DNA of 64,000 bases from Blasia pusilla. Its lineage: Eukaryota; Marchantiophyta; Marchantiopsida; Blasiales. Where the stretch lies: assembly GCA_050084515.1 (NCBI GenBank), contig CM114274.1, forward strand, positions 16,244,001 through 16,308,000, written 5' to 3'. The position numbers were made by a program, and so were the translations under genes. Each line of letters begins with the position of its first letter. The stretch's first letter is position 1. Below, one piece after another: positions 57,721-64,000 of the stretch. Under the pieces are notes generated by a model. The model was not told the DNA's origin. It saw only the letters and a program-made list of their open reading frames with translations, and searched no databases.

Positions 57721-58141
57721 GGACCTCGACCACCCGTGACCCGACTCACCCCCACTCAGCGGCACTCAGCCACTCACTCGTTCCCTTCGGCCCTAAATTG
57801 CGGCTGCCCTACATCGGACGGCCAAGATCTCCTCATAATGCATCTAATGGTTCTCACGGGGTATCCGGTATTCCGACCACCTGAAAGTGGTCCAGCGAAA
57901 GACCGACCGCCGTCAAACGCATTCCGGCGGGAATTCGGGAGATGTGACCGGCAACTGCCATATTCCGGCGTAGTCCTCCCGGGAAACTGCACATTTCCGG
58001 CGCAAAAATTTCCGACCATCCAGTAACCGGAATATCCTCTGATGCCGTCGGAATCTTAGCCGGCTAATTTTCCCGGGCGTCGTCAATTACTGATTTCAAC
58101 CGGCCAGCTTTATTCTACTTGCCGGTTCTCCCCGGACGTTG

Positions 58142-58149
58142 GTTCTATC
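58142..58149 (+). repeat. Target-site duplication, right copy (GTTCTATC)
   Basis: Exact match to 53370-53377 at the outer edge of the hAT right end. Confidence 0.92.
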
Positions 58150-58880
58150 GGCGCGAATTCTGTTGAAGTCCCATGAATCAAATCTGTCGGATCAACCAAA
58201 ATCCACAACTGCGGGGATGGGTCCTGGCGACGTCCTCACGCCCTCGGCCGCATGGGACCGGGTCCAAAAAGGTTCTAATCTTGTATCCTAGATCTATATC
58301 GTGGATACATCAATTATCCTTAAGAAACCTAAGAGGGAGATGGTTGTAAAGATGTCATTTGCTCAAGTTACTAGAGTTCAGAGAAACTTTGCAAATGTAT
58401 ACATATGTTAATGGCTATGCAATTGCAAGAATCATATTACAATAAGGGAGATATGCAAAGTATGAAAACAAGACACTAAGTGTATATAGCCTACTCCCGA
58501 GACATTTTTTTACGCAATGGTTATTTTTTTGAGGAAGCGGCTCCTATTTGGGCCTCCATTGGACTCATGTGTACATTACTCACATATGGCTTAAGTATTT
58601 TGAGACACAAGATCAAGTTACTCCAAAAAAATTACAATGGCCTTATATCTTGGTGCTTACGAATGTGGAATGGGTCTACAAGTTGAGGAAGGATAATAAC
58701 ATCTTTAATTTTCGAGTCACAAGACTAAGTATATATCATCCACAACACAAGTTTTGAGAGCCACGTTTCCCAATAAATAAATAGGGAAAGAAAGATTCAT
58801 GAAGGATGTCCACGCAAGTAAGGACTTAAGAAAGTTGAAGTAGGGAGAAAAGGTAGTCACCATACGTTTAAGCACATCTC
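58150..58880. other. Spacer right of the hAT element
   Basis: No gene recognised. The frames at 58480-58757 have no known motif. This may be the decayed upstream part of the integrase relic that follows, but I cannot align it. Confidence 0.3.
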
Positions 58881-59960
58881 GTTAAGGTTTTAACAAAGCC
58901 ATATCTATGTTGATGAGGGTAAGGTTCAGACTAAGGTGTTGATAGAGTGCCATAATGGACCCTTAGTCGGCCGTAAAGGGGAAAATTCTAGTCTTGTTGT
59001 TTTGGAAAAAAAACTTTAAATTTTGGCCCAACATGGAAGATGACGGTTCCCATTTTGTAAAGACATATATGACCTCTCAAGAAAACATAGTTTCTTAACA
59101 TGCTTTCTTATGAGAAGAAAGAAGGCTTGCTTAATCTTCTATTGATTCAAGAAGGCCCCTTGCAAAGTAGTAGTATGGACTTCATCACAAGTCCCTTAGG
59201 GTTCAAGGCATATAATACAATACTTGCAATTGTTGATTGATTTAGAAAGTTGGCACAGTTTATCCCAACTTTGGCGATTGTGCAATCTCTTGGCAATTCC
59301 TACATAGCTTGTGGAAATCTTATAAGTCACCTTGGACCATTGTTTTAAATTGAGGCCCAAAAGAGTTCTATTTGGAAACATTTTATCATAAGGCTGAGGA
59401 CTATGTTGACCTTTAGCACATATTTTGATCCTCAAATAGGTGGGCAGATATAGCAATAAACCTAGTTGTGAATCAATTAATAATGGATATATGGACCAAC
59501 GAGATTGTAAAGGATGGAAAATTTGGCTAAGTATAACTAAAAATTGAACAAGCACTCTATAATTGGTGATTCTCCCTCTCTCTTGACTTATGGATGTGGT
59601 CCAAAAAGGCCTTTTGATTGGCCCTTTTAGAGGGCTCTACATCACCACAAACACAGAAAATAATGTTGGATACACCTAGTTTGTTAGTGGAAATTCAAGA
59701 ACATGAAAAGCAACTAAGAGAGGCTTGGCTTATGAGGTATATGAAGCAAGATAACAAAAGTCAATGGCAACTAAGATTCCAAGAGGGAGATTAAGTGTAG
59801 TTGAGTGTGAAAAAGTTAACTCTTTCAAAAAAAATATCTTCAAAGGTTTTTGCTAAGTATGCCGGATTGTTTGTGATCAAGGCCAACCTATTTAAGGATA
59901 TTAACACATTAGAGTTACCAAGTAAGTTTAAGATCCTTTCATGTATAATTATTGAAGATA
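58881..59960 (+). pseudogene. Heavily decayed Ty3 integrase
   Basis: Pieces in shifting frames match a plant Ty3 integrase. Around 59160-59260 there is SMDFITSPLG followed by ILAIVD and KLAQFIPT, the strand holding the first catalytic Asp. Then come FDPQIGGQ (about 59430, from HPQTDGQ), SLLTYGCGPKRPF (about 59565) and a basic RFQEGD-like end near 59780. Stops and frameshifts occur throughout. This lineage differs from the PHD-bearing elements at 12-28 kb: it has the common HPQTDGQ form, not HPEADGLAE. Confidence 0.7.
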
Positions 59961-61032
59961 TTTTTCAAAGATGATATGTGCCCCAAACAAAGGCAAGTAT
60001 TGAAATCTAAGGAGAGTGGTTAGATTTGGATAAGAAATTAGAATATGACTAAGTGTTGGGTGATCAAAGCTTGAGTCGCCCTAGCATTAATGAGGAATAT
60101 GACTTTATCTTGGGGCTAAGGGTGATCTTGATTATGAAGAGATGAATAAACCTAGTGATGGACCTTAATCAAATTCAATGATGATCCAAATGTAATGCAC
60201 CTTAGGGACCTCACAAACAAGTGGGGTGTTTACAAGTTAAGCAAGTGAAGTCTTAGGGAGAATGTTTCATTGATTAGCTTATTAAGTTAGGTAAGATTAG
60301 CCTCGAGGTAGCCAGTCTAGAAGCAATCCATAGAGAAGAAACTAATGGTTTCTACGTGTTGGATGAAAAAATCTAAGACTAAAGCCAAAGAAAGAATTAC
60401 GAGTTAGGTACCACAACACTATTTGATGTCAAAGGATTTGGTCTCCTAGAGAATACTTGACATAAAAGATTTGCATGGATGATCATGAGGGCATCAATAT
60501 TCTAAAGTAGAGTGAGTGTCACGATCCTCAAAACCAAATACATGCCAATGCAAAACATAAGAACTTTAGTAGGCTTACATTAGGATGGAAACACATTGGA
60601 ATCTCACAAGCGAGACATGAGTTGTAGAAGTGAAATGTATGCCTAATTGAGCATCTTGAATGATAAGAGTTGTAACTTGGAAGAGCATGGTTAAACATTG
60701 GATGGAACTTAAGAAGAGCTCAAACCCCACAAAAGGTATGGACATATGTATAAATAGAGCTCATGAAGCATGTCGGGAATTATCAAAATATTAGTTTTGG
60801 TTAAGAGCCACGGAGCCAACCAAGAGAGATCATTTGGATGGAGGAGGGGTTGAATTTCTCTAGAATTATAAATAAAGGTGAGTGGATTCAATAGGGATTT
60901 GGGGCCTAAAGCTCACATTGGAGACCATAGGGGTTGAACCAAAGGTACACGATGGACTACGAGGCTAACATTGGGGTTTTGATACCAAATCAAGTTAAAG
61001 TAATCCAATCTTGGATCCCACTCTTCTCTCTA

Positions 61033-61079
<47 letters not shown>

Positions 61080-62914
61080 CTTAAGACATATTGTTGAAGG
61101 AAAGAGATGATAGATATTACTACCACATTTTGAACTACAAATTTTTTGATGTAACTCTCAGATCTTGAAATTCGTCTTTCTCCAATCATTTGGGTTTGTC
61201 ACGTGTCAAGTAAGGAGCTATTTCATGCTCTATATAACTCTTTTTTATTTTATTAAGAATATCCTTATCATTCATTCATTTAAAGCTTCATATTAAAGAA
61301 ATACACTAAGTTGAACCTTGTAATTTTGTTTCCTCCTCATTATTGTTGTGCAATTCTACAACTCACATTGCGCCTCTTGCTCTCAAATATCCTAACATTC
61401 CCCATTTTGTGATTTGTTACTTGGAAGGATATATTGGGAATTAGATGCTAAATCAAAAATTGATAAGTAAAAATGTAGGATTTGATCACCACGCTTAATT
61501 GTGGCCTAGGACTAAAGAGCAATTTCTTTTGTAACGAGGAGTTTCTAGCCTAGCTTGCCTCTGACTCTCTACATTATGTGCAAGCATATGGTGACAAGTT
61601 CAATCTCGTTTTGGAGATGTCATTGGTTTCATATCGTGCAACATAAGTTCTCCCAATGAAGTTGGATTCCTTTCACACAACGTATGTTTGATGAAAAGCT
61701 TTGCTCATGGAGCACCACACTAGTTTTCCCACACACCATCAATCTTCCTAGAACTTTTTATTTGCTTCCAAGTATTTCAAAATTGATGAAAATAAGTCAG
61801 ATTGATTATCATGCTTAATGACGTTTACTCGTAAGTAAGGAATTTATTATTTGGTACCAAATGCCACGTATGTGTGCCTACATTATTTTTTCTTGTCAAT
61901 TGTTTCAATGCACATGCATGAAAGGGATCCATCCCAAGAACAACTGAAAACCCCATATTTAAGAAAATTTGGAACGAAAATCAAAATGCACCCTTTACCC
62001 TCCGATAATTGGAAATGGAAATTCCTGACTAAAATACAAAGATTTGACTCCTCTTAAAATTTGTGGACAAGAGGTACTTCCACTTGAATCATTTGGAACG
62101 TGCTCCATATAATGGGGGCCCTAAGGCTCCTACCAATATGTCTTCATAGTTTGCTCATATTCCTATTGTCGGGTTTTAAGACAAGGTAGGATTATTTAAC
62201 CATTTCTTAATTAAAAACTTGTATGAGACATTTTGAAAAGTCTAAAATCTATATTGGACAAATTCAGTTCCATAATATGTGGATAAAATGGGAACGACGT
62301 CTTTCCCCTTAACTTTGAAATTCGATCTTCCACAACAGTAGTAGTAGCACAAATTGCATAACATCACAAGAAAAGTATTGATAGGAAATTGATTTAATAA
62401 GGAACTTTTTAACCTTATCAGATCAGTTTTTTTTCCTCACTCTCTACGTGTTCTTCACACGAATATGATAATTAATTCCCTCTCACTAGTTTATTTTTTG
62501 TTATTAAATAAGTTTCATTCCACGTGATGAAAAGAACGTTTACAAACCCTCATTTTTCAGTCTCTCTCTCCCGAGCTGAGTGACAAATCCCATGGTGCAT
62601 CCGAGCCCCCACCCTTGAACTTGGAACCTCAACATGGTCACGTGCACCAAATAAAGCAAAGCTAGCTTCCCTCGATGAGGATGGACCCAAGGAACAAGCA
62701 CCTCATTAAGAAGACCCCTCCCAAATTTAATTTTAGCAAAAGCCTCATGACACCTTTGTTATTATTAGAGAGCGACTTCTTATTTGCCAACACCAATCTG
62801 TCCGCCAGGTGGCGGCCGGGCAGCTAATAGAACTTTTTCATCTGTCGGGCAGCAAGAAAATCTTTCGGGGAAGGAAAAAGTTTGTTTTTGAATCTGCGCT
62901 CATCATGATTAGTC
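59961..62914. other. AT-rich spacer with a TC microsatellite
   Basis: Probably includes the decayed 3' end of the integrase-bearing element. No further gene is recognised. The only clear structure is the (TC)n tract at 61021-61077. Confidence 0.35.
61021..61077. repeat. (TC)n microsatellite
   Basis: A run of CTCT and CTAT units becomes a pure CT tract of about 34 bases. Confidence 0.95.
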
Positions 62915-63075
62915 CTCTCATTCCCATGCGGGGCACCATTAGTCCCTTCATTCCCGTTCCCGTGCAAGTCCCTTCATTCCCGCGCAGGGTATATTCATTC
63001 CGTGCAGGGTATAGACTTGTCCTCATGAAACTTCGTTCCCGTGCAGGGCACCTTCATTCCCGTGCAGGGCGCAGG
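62915..63075. repeat. Minisatellite TTCATTCCCGTGCAGGGCA
   Basis: About seven degenerate copies of an 18-21 base unit with CATTCCC(G/A)(T/C)GC(A/G)GGG. GACTTGTCCTCATGA and GACTGGTCCTCATGA are interspersed. Confidence 0.85.
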
Positions 63076-63882
63076 TTATGGACTGGTCCTCATGAGATGA
63101 AAGTTGTCCATGCTGGCTGTGGGAGGACATCCCGCGAGGAGGGTGCCAAACATTTGCATCTCGACTCCATGGCTATTTTTCCCCGGAGAATTCAGGCCCA
63201 ATCATGTGGATGCACCTACTGCGCTCGGAAGATACCGTGCAGTGTTCCTTCGATTCGGCGATTCCATTTTGGAGCCTTCTGTCGTGGATTCCAATCACCA
63301 CGAGGTAAGTGTCAACTCCCACGTCAGGTTAGAAGAGAAATTGACTGCACGAAAAGCGAGCGATTGGAGGATTGGAGTGCGCTCGCGGAAACTGAGTCCA
63401 ATGGCGCATGTGCGGGAGGCAGGTCCGGCCGCTGCGTGCAGATATTTTCATCATGAACGGCGGAAGGGAGAGAGCGTTTGTTGGCAGTGTGGCGCTTCCG
63501 AGCTCCAAAGCGCAGGCTTTCCACTTTCGCACTTCCCTTCCTCTCGCGGACGCGGGAGAGTGGCGCAATCGGGAATCGGAGGGGATTTGGTTTGGTTTGT
63601 TTGGATGTCGAGCTCGTAGCGGTAAACGAGCCACATCCCAGAGGCCACGTCTCGCGTTTCGCGTGGACGGCAGTGGACAGAGAGCACGTCACTGCGATAT
63701 ACACAACATAAACACAACGGGCCTCGATAAGACAGTGTGACAGATCCGAGTAGAAAGGAACGCTCCCAAGGGTAAGAACCCGAGCGAGCTACGAACGGAA
63801 CTCCCGCACTCGCTCGAGTTGCGGTTTCGAGCTCCTCCGGCCATTGGACGTCGAGGTGCTATTCTAGTCCTTTCCTCCGCAG
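63076..63882 (+). other. Probable 5' region of a gene at the window edge
   Basis: Composition becomes gene-like. A strong donor (CACGAG then GTAAGT at 63305) ends a stretch open in more than one frame, and a pyrimidine-rich acceptor (TCCTTTCCTCCGCAG) ends at 63882. These could be the borders of an intron. I do not recognise the upstream frames. Confidence 0.3.
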
Positions 63883-64000
63883 AATGCGCTTTCTTGAAGT
63901 GGAGGGTATCCAGAGGAGGAAGAATTTACTGTACCTCGATAACTGGACCGTCAGAATTGAAGAATATTTTATGGAGCTCCACTCTGCGAGACAGGATAAA
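63883..64000 (+). CDS. Start of an unidentified exon, cut by the window end
   Basis: After the acceptor at 63882 one frame is open from ATG 63884 to the edge (39 codons): MRFLEVEGIQRRKNLLYLDN and onward, rich in charged and aromatic residues and looking like real coding DNA. The other two frames hit stops early. The protein family cannot be told from this length. Confidence 0.35.

Larger units (their letters stand above)
53378..58141 (-). mobile_element. hAT-superfamily DNA transposon, 4.8 kb
   Basis: The left end CAGGGTCCGGGGAGG and right end CTCCCCGGACGTTG are inverted repeats (CA..GTCCGGGGAG), and an exact 8-base target duplication surrounds them. GCCGG words crowd both subterminal regions (53400-53620 and 57930-58110), as transposase-binding motifs do. 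The transposase gene is on the minus strand. Between it and the right end lie a 35-base tandem repeat and a 140-base minisatellite, which make the element long. Confidence 0.92.

Noticed and set aside
57216-57884. 222-codon frame in the hAT element
   Set aside because: Produced by a 140-base minisatellite; all copies give the same peptide words, and both strands are open.
1-64000. CRISPR arrays, operons, rRNA genes
   Set aside because: No regularly spaced direct repeats with unique spacers and no bacterial gene order or rRNA sequence; the DNA is eukaryotic.

Overview
The window is nuclear DNA of a land plant. It has intron-bearing genes with GT..AG borders, a plant-type CONSTANS-like transcription factor, a COPT copper transporter, a CTAG-ended Helitron with a GC hairpin, and large nested Ty3-type retroelements. 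Gene density is low: three convincing host genes plus one cut off at the right edge. Elements inside elements fill most of the rest. The repeat content and the PHD-bearing Ty3 lineage make me think of a seed-free plant (bryophyte, lycophyte or fern), but I cannot fix the species.

Left part (1-11 kb): an eleven-exon KAPA synthase gene for biotin synthesis (336-5913), then AT-rich spacer, then an intronless-CDS copper transporter (9358-9795). Three CAGTAC sites at exact 12-base spacing lie upstream of it, the kind of site recognised by SPL7/CRR1-type copper regulators.

Retroelement complex (11-28.2 kb): an old integrase-PHD relic (11090-11770); an LTR (12037-12601) followed by gag and the first half of a protease; then an inserted block (about 16577-22142) holding a second, itself interrupted, LTR and an RNase H-integrase-PHD fragment; then the rest of the protease, a DNA cytosine-5 methyltransferase, reverse transcriptase, RNase H, integrase and a C-terminal PHD finger (22143-26977); then an LTR (27272-27714) and further 3' tails. 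Pol that contains a methyltransferase between protease and reverse transcriptase, and a PHD finger after integrase, is the most unusual thing here. Such an element could both read and write chromatin marks. All copies here are damaged.

Middle part (28-44 kb): a 5'-truncated LINE-like ORF with a restriction-like endonuclease, then a 10.6 kb Helitron (33291-43932) with a decayed Rep-helicase gene. Diverged inverted repeats flank the Helitron, which suggests it landed in another mobile element.

Right part (44-64 kb): spacer, a single-B-box CONSTANS-like gene on the minus strand (50752-51999), a hAT element (53378-58141) with a perfect 8-base target duplication and a transposase carrying only two stops, a heavily decayed Ty3 integrase (about 58900-59960), minisatellites, and the start of an unidentified exon at the right edge. 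Several perfect short inverted repeats recur across unrelated places. In one case a homologous copy within the window suggests how the hairpin arose.
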